DNA of 64,000 nucleotides from Vulcanimicrobium alpinum (GTDB lineage Bacteria; Vulcanimicrobiota; Vulcanimicrobiia; Vulcanimicrobiales; Vulcanimicrobiaceae): the NCBI RefSeq assembly GCF_027923555.1, contig NZ_AP025523.1, positions 1 to 64,000 on the forward strand, written 5' to 3'. A program made the translations under genes and the position numbers. Of this stretch, positions 1 through 10,000 are shown in pieces; position 1 is the first letter of the stretch; each line of letters opens with the position of its first letter. Below the pieces are notes generated by a model. The model had not been told where the DNA came from. It saw nothing but the letters and a program-made list of their open reading frames with translations, and did not search any database.

Positions 1-100
1 TTTCCCGCAGGAAGCGACCCTCTCCGGGCCAATCCCCGATGCTCATTCTCCGCCGGCGCGTACTCTGCTCGCCGGCCCGGACTATGCGGCAGGTAACGTA

Positions 101-1459
101 ATGAACCAAACCAGCACGGTCGCCCCCGAAGGTCTCTGGACCGCGGCGCTCGAGCGGCTCGAACCGCGCTACAACAAGCCGGTGTTCGAAATGTGGTTGA
201 AGCCGATGCGCCTGGTCGCACTGACCCCTTCGGAGATCGTGCTGGCGGTTCAGACGACGTTCGCCCGCGATTGGGTCGAGAACCGGCTCAAGTCCGACAT
301 CACCGCCGTCCTGCACGAGCTGCTCGGCGGCGAGATCGCGCTGCGCGTCGTCGTCGATCCCGGCGGCGAGCCGAACATCGCGGCCGCCGCGGCGCCGGCG
401 GCGGCCAAGCCGGCGCCGGCCGAGGATCTGCGGGTCGGCCACCTCAACGCGCGCTATACCTTCGACGACTTCGTCATCGGAAACTCGAACCGGTTCGCGC
501 ACGCCGCGGCCCAAGCGGTCGCCGACGCGCCCGCGATGGCGTACAACCCGCTCTTCCTGTACGGCGGCGTCGGGCTGGGAAAGACGCATCTGATGCATGC
601 GATCGGGCACCGCGTCCTCGAACGCAATCCCAACGCGAACATCGTCTACGTCTCCAGCGAAAAGTTCACCAACGAATTCATCATCGCGATCAAGAACAAT
701 CAAACGGTCGAGTTCCGCAACCGGTACCGCCACGTCGACGTGCTGCTGATCGACGACATCCAGTTCCTCGAAGGCAAAGAGCAGACCCAAGAGGAGTTCT
801 TTCACACGTTCAACTCGCTGCACGAAGCGCAGAAGCAGCTGGTGATCTCGAGCGATCGTCCGCCCAAAGAGATCCAGACGCTGGAGAACCGCCTGCGCTC
901 GCGGTTCGAGTGGGGACTGCTCACCGATATCCAGCCGCCCGATTTCGAGACGCGCGAGGCGATTCTGCGCAAGAAGGCCGAAACCGAGAAGGTCCCGGTG
1001 CCCGACGAGGTGCTCGCCTTCATCGCCAAGGTGATCCCGTCGAACATCCGGGAACTCGAGGGCTCGCTGATCCGCGTCGTCGCGTTCGCATCGCTCACGA
1101 AGTCGCCGATCACGGTCGATCTCGCCGGCGAAGTCCTCAAGAACGCCGTCGCGCAGGCCCCGATGCACCGGGTGACGATTCCGCTCATCAAGGAGCGCGT
1201 CGCGAAGAACTACGCGATCTCGATCAAGGAGATGGAGGCGCAGCGGCGCGATCAGCGCGTGACGCTGCCGCGCCAGATCGCGATGTACATCGCCTGGCAG
1301 CTCACCGGCGCATCGCTGCCGCAGATCGCGCGCGAGTTCGGCAAGAAGGATCACACCACCGCGATGTACGCGCGCGACAAGATCGCCGACATGATGGAAG
1401 CCGACGAAGCGTTCCGCAACAAAGTGCGTTCGCTCGTCGCGCAGATTCAAAGCGAGTAG
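101..1459 (+). CDS. dnaA: Chromosomal replication initiator DnaA
   Basis: DnaA binds DnaA boxes at the origin, melts the duplex and recruits the helicase. The 452-residue protein has the usual length and order: an N-terminal interaction domain (about 1-85), an Ala/Pro-rich linker (about 90-108), an AAA+ core with Walker A GGVGLGKT at 155-162 and Walker B LLIDDIQF, and a C-terminal DNA-binding domain with the DHTTAMYARDKI signature near 425. The ATG has an AGG-containing stretch about nine bases upstream. It is the first gene of the window, with only 100 bases before it, in which I see no gene. Family assignment is certain. Confidence 0.99.
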   Translation: MNQTSTVAPEGLWTAALERLEPRYNKPVFEMWLKPMRLVALTPSEIVLAVQTTFARDWVENRLKSDITAVLHELLGGEIALRVVVDPGGEPNIAAAAAPAAAKPAPAEDLRVGHLNARYTFDDFVIGNSNRFAHAAAQAVADAPAMAYNPLFLYGGVGLGKTHLMHAIGHRVLERNPNANIVYVSSEKFTNEFIIAIKNNQTVEFRNRYRHVDVLLIDDIQFLEGKEQTQEEFFHTFNSLHEAQKQLVISSDRPPKEIQTLENRLRSRFEWGLLTDIQPPDFETREAILRKKAETEKVPVPDEVLAFIAKVIPSNIRELEGSLIRVVAFASLTKSPITVDLAGEVLKNAVAQAPMHRVTIPLIKERVAKNYAISIKEMEAQRRDQRVTLPRQIAMYIAWQLTGASLPQIAREFGKKDHTTAMYARDKIADMMEADEAFRNKVRSLVAQIQSE

Positions 1460-1512
1460 GATACGGACACCATATCGGGCACGGGCCGCGCATCGTCTGA
1501 TGGGCGGCCTCT

Positions 1513-1545
1513 TGACGTCAGGCGGCGGCCGCGCAGATGACGTCA
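1513..1545. promoter_or_regulatory. Pair of TGACGTCA palindromes
   Basis: Two identical 8-base palindromes, TGACGTCA at 1513-1520 and 1538-1545, lie 25 bases apart centre to centre, downstream of dnaA. The repeat and symmetry suggest a dimeric protein binding site, either a dnaN operator or an origin element. The binding protein is unknown. Confidence 0.4.
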
Positions 1546-1611
1546 CGGAGGCCATCCACGTTGTCCATCCCCGGCGAGGGCACAGGGCACGCTCGGCACC
1601 GTGGAAAAACG

Positions 1612-1627
1612 GGATGCGCGCGCATCC
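1612..1627. repeat. 16-base perfect palindrome
   Basis: GGATGCGCGCGCATCC is its own reverse complement. It lies between dnaA and dnaN, about 67 bases after the second TGACGTCA. It may be a protein site or a small cruciform; its function is not known. Confidence 0.4.
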
Positions 1628-1729
1628 GGGGGATGGCGTGGAGGGAGCCTGTCTCCCGTCCACAACCAGAATCAGGCGCAATGCCGCGGGCAGCGCGGGA
1701 TACGGCGGTTCTCCCCGCTGTGCACCGCC

Positions 1730-1760
1730 TTACTGCTAGTACGACGATCTTCTTTATACT
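1730..1760 (+). promoter_or_regulatory. Putative dnaN promoter
   Basis: TATACT at 1755-1760 is a good sigma-70 type -10 element, rare in this GC-rich sequence, and lies 40 bases before the dnaN GTG. A weak -35 candidate TTACTG at 1730-1735 is 19 bases upstream, slightly wider than ideal. Confidence 0.4.
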
Positions 1761-1799
1761 AAAGACCGGAGCACGACCGGTGTTCGGAACGGTGGATCA

Positions 1800-2915
1800 G
1801 TGAAGTTCACGTGTAGCACGAAAGACATCGCGTCGGCGGTCGGCGCGGCCAGCAAGGTCGTCAACGCCCACACGACGGTGCCGATTCTCTCCAACGTGCT
1901 GCTCAGCGCAGACGAGGGGAACATTCGCGTGCGCGCCACCGATCTTGAGCTCACGCTCGAGCAGTCATTCCCGGCCGAGATCGCCGAGGCCGGTGCGGTC
2001 ACCGTGCCGGCGCGGCTCTTCAGCGGCTATCTCGGCAATCTGCCGGCTGGGCTGCTCGAACTCACCGGCTCGCCGTCGCGGGCATCGGTGAAAGCCGAGC
2101 GGTCGAACTACGATTTTCACGCGCTCCCCGCCGACGAGTATCCGCCGCTCCCGACCGCGCAGAAGGGGCAGTCGTTCGCAATCCCGGCGAAGCGCTTCCG
2201 TGAAGGCGTCGCCGCGACGATCTTCGCCGCGTCGAACGAAGAGGCGCGGGGCGCCGTCCTGATGGGGACGCTGCTGGAACTCGACGGCGACACGATCACG
2301 ATGGTCGCGACCGACGGCTACCGGCTCGCCCGCTGGACCTCGACGCTCGAACGCGGAATCGAGGGGACCGCGAAGTTCATCGTGCCGTCCCGCGCGCTCA
2401 ACGAGGCTGCGCGCAATCTCGGAACCGCCGAACTCGTCGAGGTCACCGCGCTCGGCGCGCAGGCGAACCAGCTCCAGTTCACCGCCGGAACGACGTCGAT
2501 CGTGGTGCGGCTCGTCGACGGACAGTATCCGAACTACGGACAGGTGATCCCGGCGAAGTTCGACCGCCGCGTCGTCGTCAACACGCAAGGGCTGATTGGG
2601 GGCCTGCGCCGCGCTGAACTCGTCGCCGGCGACCGCGCGTCGATGGTCAAGCTCGAGGTCGCCAACCAGACGCTGATGATCACAGCGAAGTCGGACGTCA
2701 CCGGCAACGCGTACGAAGAGCTCGAAGTCGAGCAGACCGGCGAAGATCTCGCGATCGCGTTCAACGCACGGTATCTGGTCGAGATCCTCAACCACGTCGA
2801 CTCGCCGCAAACGGTGCTCGAGTTTCTCGGTCCGCTCTCGCCGGCCGCGATTCGGCCGCTCGAGACCGGTGACGGCGGCGAGCAGCTCTACGTGCTGATG
2901 CCGTTGCGGCAGTAG
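1800..2915 (+). CDS. dnaN: DNA polymerase III sliding clamp (beta subunit)
   Basis: The beta clamp encircles DNA and tethers polymerase III and many repair factors. The 371 residues match the family length and cover three consecutive clamp folds. The segment TDGYRLARW (about 176-184) is the typical clamp signature, and the C-terminus ends in the usual hydrophobic tail (YVLMPLRQ). Translation begins at GTG with a GGTGGA element just upstream. It follows dnaA after a 340-base gap and precedes recF by 12 bases, so dnaN and recF are probably co-transcribed. Confidence 0.98.
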   Translation: MKFTCSTKDIASAVGAASKVVNAHTTVPILSNVLLSADEGNIRVRATDLELTLEQSFPAEIAEAGAVTVPARLFSGYLGNLPAGLLELTGSPSRASVKAERSNYDFHALPADEYPPLPTAQKGQSFAIPAKRFREGVAATIFAASNEEARGAVLMGTLLELDGDTITMVATDGYRLARWTSTLERGIEGTAKFIVPSRALNEAARNLGTAELVEVTALGAQANQLQFTAGTTSIVVRLVDGQYPNYGQVIPAKFDRRVVVNTQGLIGGLRRAELVAGDRASMVKLEVANQTLMITAKSDVTGNAYEELEVEQTGEDLAIAFNARYLVEILNHVDSPQTVLEFLGPLSPAAIRPLETGDGGEQLYVLMPLRQ

Positions 2916-2927
2916 CCGCGGCGAGCG

Positions 2928-3998
2928 TTGCGTCTCGAACGCGTTCGGCTCGCGGACTTTCGCAACTACGTCACCCTCGACGTCGCTCCGGAACCGGGAT
3001 TGAACGTCTTCGTCGGCCCCAACGCGCAGGGAAAATCGAATCTGCTCGAAGCGCTCGCGATGCTGGCGACCGGCAAATCGTTTCGTGCGCATCGTGAGAG
3101 CGAACTGATCCGTGCGGACTGCGAGCGCGCAGAGATCGCCGGCGACGCGCGGATCAGCGCCGGCGCGATCCGGCTGCGCTGCAGCATCGCGCGCACGCCG
3201 GCCGGGATGCGCAAGGCGTTCGAGGTGAACGGAGGCGCGGTCGGGTTCGCGCGCTTTCTCGGGCGCACGCGCGTCGTCACCTTCGTGCCGGCGGACCTGC
3301 AGCTCGTCTCCGGCGGCCCGGCGCTGCGGCGCACGCTCCTCAACGGCGCGCTCGCCCAGCTCTCGCCGACGTATTATCGCGACCTCGCACTCTATCAGAA
3401 GATCGTGCAGCAGAAATCGGCGCTGCTGCACGGCGCGATCGCGCCCGATCGCGATCTGCTGCTGGCCTACAACGACGAGCTCGTGCGGCCCGCAGCCGCG
3501 CTGATCGCCGCCCGGCGCGCGTTCGTCGACGAGATCGCGGCGGCGACGGTCGAGATCTACGCGCGCTGGCGCGGCGCGGACGAGCGGCTCGGCGTCACCT
3601 ACGCCCCGAATCCCGACGGCGACGTCGGCGAGGCGCTGGCGGCCGCCGTCGAGAGCGAATTGCGGCGGCGCACGACGCTGGTGGGGCCGCATCGCGACGA
3701 TATCCGGCTGCTCGTCGATGGGAAAGCCCTGTCGGCGTTCGGTTCGCAGGGACAGCAGCGCACGGCGGTGCTCGCGCTCAAGGTCGCCGAATACGAGGTG
3801 ATGCGCACGCGCACCGGCGACGCCCCGATCCTGCTGCTCGACGACGTGCTCAGCGAACTCGACGCCGAGCGCGCCAGCGGGTTCCTCGGCGCGGTCGGCG
3901 GCTACGAGCAGGCGTTCCTGACGGCGACGGACCTGCCGCAGGCGATCGGTCCGGCCGCGGTGTGGGCGATCCGCGCCGCCGCGGTGACGCGATGCTGA
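2928..3998 (+). CDS. recF: DNA replication and repair protein RecF
   Basis: RecF is an SMC-like ATPase that loads RecA on gapped DNA with RecO and RecR. The Walker A GPNAQGKS is near residues 29-36, the ABC-type signature FGSQGQQR near 270 and Walker B ILLLDDVLSELD near 302. Length (356) is normal. The start is TTG, 12 bases after dnaN. The 3' end overlaps the next gene by seven bases (ATGCTGA), which suggests translational coupling. Confidence 0.97.
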   Translation: MRLERVRLADFRNYVTLDVAPEPGLNVFVGPNAQGKSNLLEALAMLATGKSFRAHRESELIRADCERAEIAGDARISAGAIRLRCSIARTPAGMRKAFEVNGGAVGFARFLGRTRVVTFVPADLQLVSGGPALRRTLLNGALAQLSPTYYRDLALYQKIVQQKSALLHGAIAPDRDLLLAYNDELVRPAAALIAARRAFVDEIAAATVEIYARWRGADERLGVTYAPNPDGDVGEALAAAVESELRRRTTLVGPHRDDIRLLVDGKALSAFGSQGQQRTAVLALKVAEYEVMRTRTGDAPILLLDDVLSELDAERASGFLGAVGGYEQAFLTATDLPQAIGPAAVWAIRAAAVTRC

Positions 3999-4870
3999 AG
4001 CTCGGGACGGTCCTCGACGGCTGGCGCCCGAAGCCGGCTCCGGGCTCCGACCCGCTGGTCGCCGCGCGGGCGGTCTGGGCGGACCTCGTCGGCGCCGACG
4101 TCGCGCGCGCGGCGCAGCCGGTCGCGATCGAACGCGACGCGCTGGTCGTGCTCACCGCGTCCTCGGCGTGGTCGCACCAGCTCGCCTTCCTCGAACCGGA
4201 GATCGTCAGCGGCCTGCGCGCGCTCCCCGAGACGCGCACGATCGTCCGCCTGCGGTTCCGCGTCGGCAAGCTGCGCCGCCCCGGCGCGGGCGGCGGTGCG
4301 GGCGGCCCGCGCCGCGGCGCGACGGCGGTCCCGGCCGAGCCGCCGGCCAAGACGCTCGACGACGCACTGGCGCGTCTGCGGCGTTCCGTCGAGCGGGGGC
4401 GTGCGGCGCACCGCGCGCGCGGCGGACGCTTCTGCGCGCTCTGCAAGGCGCCGATCGACGGCGGGGCGATGTGCACGCCGTGCCGCGACGACGACGAGCG
4501 GCGGCGCCGATTCGCCTGCGAGCGGCTCCTCTTCGAGGCGCCCTGGCTCGGCCCGGAGGCGGTGCTGGCGTTGGTCGAGGGATTGAGCCCGGAGCAGTAC
4601 GACGCGATCCGCCGGCGGCTGCTGCGATCGTGGTGGGACGAGCTGTGGCGCGCGAACAAGCTCCACAAGCTGCGCCAGCCGGTCGACCGCGCACGGCTGC
4701 GCAAGCTCGCCAGCTCGTTCGTCCTGCTCGAGACGAAGATCGATCCGAACCGGCTCGAGATGGACTCGGCGGTGCGGAAGAACGCACTGGGCGACCTCTA
4801 CGACTTCATCCGCGAGATCGAGCGGCGACCGGACGAACGCGGCGGTGCGGCGGAGCGTGCGGTCAGGTAA
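3992..4870 (+). CDS. dciA: DUF721/DciA-like protein with zinc ribbon extension
   Basis: The N-terminal 100 residues resemble DUF721, the DciA family that loads or regulates the replicative helicase in bacteria without DnaC. The place between recF and gyrB is classic for this family. The protein is 292 residues, longer than usual for DciA. After an Arg/Gly/Pro linker it has four cysteines in zinc-ribbon spacing (C148, C151, C161, C164), then about 120 charged, helix-rich residues with repeated Arg/Lys and Trp (near RSWWDELWRANK) that may bind nucleic acid. The ATG overlaps the recF stop. The DciA role is inferred from position and the N-terminus; the C-terminal function is unknown. Confidence 0.75.
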   Translation: MLKLGTVLDGWRPKPAPGSDPLVAARAVWADLVGADVARAAQPVAIERDALVVLTASSAWSHQLAFLEPEIVSGLRALPETRTIVRLRFRVGKLRRPGAGGGAGGPRRGATAVPAEPPAKTLDDALARLRRSVERGRAAHRARGGRFCALCKAPIDGGAMCTPCRDDDERRRRFACERLLFEAPWLGPEAVLALVEGLSPEQYDAIRRRLLRSWWDELWRANKLHKLRQPVDRARLRKLASSFVLLETKIDPNRLEMDSAVRKNALGDLYDFIREIERRPDERGGAAERAVR

Positions 4871-6805
<1,935 letters not shown>

Positions 6806-6825
6806 CCGATCGCGCGAAATCTGAG

Positions 6826-6856
6826 CGCCGGCTGGGAATCGCCCCGGCCGGCGTTT
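6826..6856 (+). terminator. Intrinsic terminator after gyrB
   Basis: An 11-bp stem (6826-6836 with 6843-6853, one G-T wobble, six-base loop) starts 20 bases after the gyrB stop and is followed by TTTGCGTT. The T-run is short, but the position and stem strength fit the end of the replication operon. Confidence 0.6.
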
Positions 6857-7010
6857 GCGTTGATGGGACGATGGCCGGCCGCAGAGCGCGCTTCGAGGAG
6901 TTCACCGTGATGCCGCGCGCATGCTGGGCCCGTTCGGGCGGACGGCGAGGGGACTTCCGCCTCCCCGCGGCGACGTTTGCGACCATGCTCCCTCGGGGAC
7001 GTAGGAAGCG

Positions 7011-10000
7011 GTGTTTGGCCTGAGAGCGTCGCGTCGGGCGGTGATCGTCACCGCGATCGTAGCGACGTTCGTGCTGACGCTCGTCCTCGCGCGTCACGCG
7101 ATCGTCCGCACCGTGCTCGAAGCCGCGCTCTCCGGCGCGACCGGCTACGACGTGCGCTTCGACGATCAGCGGCTCGGCTGGTCGCACGTCGCGTTTCTCG
7201 GCGTGCACGTCGTGAAGAACGGCGACCCGATCCTGGATGCCGAGCGCGTCGACGTGGAGTACGCGCTGCGCGACATCTTTCCGGGCGGAGCGCACCGCTA
7301 CGGCTTCGCGGCGATCGCGATCCAGAAACCGGTGCTGACGATCACCCGTCACGCCGACGGTTCGATCACGTTCACCCGCCCGGGCGGGACGTCGGCGGCG
7401 CCGCCGGCGGCGACGAAGCAGGCCGCGACGCCGCTGTTTTTCACGCTGCGCATCCGCGACGGCGTCCTGCGGCTGATCGACACGGCGCCGCTGCAGCCCG
7501 ATCTCGCCAACCAGACGGTCGACAACGTCGCGGTCGACGCGTCGGTGAAGTCCGACGCGCGCACCACCGCTCGGCTCGACGGCGTGCTGCTGGGACGGCG
7601 CACGCAAGGCGGCGCGGTCGCGCGCTACCCGCTCGGCGTGCGCACGGTGATCGACGTGCAGCGCGGGATCGCGCTCACCCGTCTGCAGGCGCGCCGGCTC
7701 CCGCTGCGCGGAGCGCTGGGGTTCTTCATCCATTCCAAGGCCGTGCGGTTCGACGACGGCGTCCTCGACAACATCGCGGCGACGTACTACGGTCTGGTCT
7801 CCAAAGCCGGCGGCGACTTCGACTACCGCGCCGGAGGCGGGTTCCAACTGCTCGGCGGACGGATCGCCGTCGGCGCGCTAGCGAAGCCGATCCGCGACCT
7901 CGACGGCACCTTCGTGCTCGCCGACACGACCCTCGCGACGGCGGCGCTCAACGGGACGGCGGCGGGCGTCCCGCTGCACGGCCGCGGCGCGCTCTACGAT
8001 CTCTTCGGGGTACCGCGGTTTCGGATCGCGCTCGCCGCCGACGCCGACGCGCGCGCGCTCAAGACGCTCTTCGCGTTCTCCGCGAACCGTCCGGTTACCG
8101 GAACGGCGCACCTCGAGACGCTGCTCGCCGCGCAGCTCGCCGATCCGCTGATCCGCACCTGGATCCGCGGCAGCCGCGTCGCGTACGACCGCTACCCCGT
8201 CGACGCGCTCGACGGTCTGGTCGACTACTACCACGGCGCGGTGACGATCGCCGGCGTGCACGCACGTTACGGGCGCGCGCTGGTCGACGTCGGCGGACAC
8301 ATCGACTTCACCGATCGCGGCAACGACTTCGGATTCGTGCTGAGCGCGCACGGCGCCGGCGCCGATCTCCCGTACGCCGACGCCTTCGCTCCCGACGCGA
8401 CGATCGACGCGACGGCGCTGATCGAGGAACCGCCGAAGGCCGGCTTCGACGCGCGCGGGACGATCCTGGCGAGCGGCGCGACCAGCGGGACGGGGACGTT
8501 CGCGGTCGACCAGTACGGCGTCGGCGAGTTCGGCCCGTTCTCGTTCTCGCGCGCCGACGGCACCTCGCTGGCCGGCGCCTTCGAACTCCAGCGCCCGATC
8601 TCGGCGAGCGCGGGCTGGCTGCACCTGCGCGACTTCCGCATCGCCGAGGTCCGCCGGGCGGCGGCGCTGCCCGGCGTGCGCGTCCCGCAGCTGCCGCCGC
8701 TCGCCGGGATCGTCGACGGCGACCTCGCCGTCGGCGGGACGCCGTCGACGTTCGGGCTGGCGGGTACGGTGCGCGGCCGGGGCCTGCGCGTCGCAGGATA
8801 CCCGATCGGCGCCGGCAGCGTCAGCGTTGGGGGCACCTTCGACGACGTCCGCCTGACCTCGGTCGCGGTCGACGGACCGCTCGGGCGATTCCGCGGCCGC
8901 GGCGCGTACGGTACAAACCTCTTAGCGCTTGACGGCGACTACGACGGCAGCCTCGCGCAGCTGCGGACGTTCGTCGACGATCCGACGGCGGTCGGCGGCG
9001 TGCACGGTCCGGTGCGCGCGACGATCGGGCCGAAGCGCGTCGTGATCCAGACGACCGGCGCCCAGCTCGCCGGGGCGCGGGTCCGCGGCGTCGCGGTCGA
9101 ACGCGTCAGCGGGACGATCGCCCTCGACGGCAAGCAGCTTCGCGTCGTCGCCGCCGACGGCGCGCTCGGCGGCGGCCACGCCGTCGCGGCCGATCTGGGC
9201 GGACCGTTCCTGGTCTCGGCGCCCGACGTCCCGGTCGGCGCCCTGCGCGGCGCGGGGATCCCGCTCGAGAGCGGCACCCTGGGGATGCTCGGCGTCGCCG
9301 ACCTGCGCGGCACCAGCCCGCGCTTCGACGGCGTCGTCACCGTGAGCGACGGCAGCGCGGCGGGGTATCCGGTCAGCGGCGGGGCCGATCTGTCGCTCGC
9401 CGGATCGACGGTGACGCTGCGCGACGGTGTCGCCGGGCTGGGGACGACGTTCGGCAGCTTCGCCGGAACCGTCGCCGAGATCGGGCGCGCGAACCGCTAC
9501 GATCTGAACGCGTCGATTCCGATCGGCGACGTCGAACAAGTGCGCACCGCGCTGCACCTTCCGCTGCGCACGCTGTACGGCAGCTTCGCCGCCGACTTGC
9601 GGGTGCGCGGCGCCGGTGCCGCGCCGGCGCTGAGCGGCAACGTCGCCGTTCCGGAAGGCTCGTACAACGGGCTCGACTTTCGCGACGCGCGCGCCGGCGT
9701 CGCGCTCGACCGCTCGTCGGTTGCCGCGCACGACGGCGTGGTGACGGTCGGCTCGACGCGCGCGAACGTCGATGCGTCGGCGGCGATCGCGCAGCGCGCG
9801 TTCGCGGTCAACGTGCACAGCGCCGACGCGAACCTGGCCGACTTCGACGACTACTTCGACGAAGCCGAGACGCTTGCGGGCCGCGGCCCGGTCGCGTTCG
9901 CGTTCGCGAACGACGGCCTGACGACGCGCACGAGCGGACGGTTCGACGTGCGCGATTTCCGCTATCGCCGCTTCGCGTTCGGCACCACCGACGCGACCTG

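Larger units (their letters stand above)
1460..1799. other. dnaA-dnaN intergenic region, possible origin segment
   Basis: This 340-base gap has no convincing gene. It holds two copies of the palindrome TGACGTCA, a 16-base perfect palindrome, several weak DnaA-box-like words (6 of 9 matches, such as CCGTCCACA near 1658 and TTGTCCATC near 1561) and a short AT-richer stretch near 1741-1765 just before dnaN. Origins often sit beside dnaA, so part of oriC may be here, but I see no cluster of good DnaA boxes. Reading frames crossing it (for example 1500-1739) have no recognisable protein character. Confidence 0.45.

Noticed and set aside
1500-1739. Open frame of about 79 codons between dnaA and dnaN
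   Set aside because: No ribosome site, no family likeness, and it covers palindromic, probably regulatory DNA.
1460-1799. A DnaA-box cluster (oriC) beside dnaA
   Set aside because: Only words with about 6 of 9 matches were found; not enough to call an origin.
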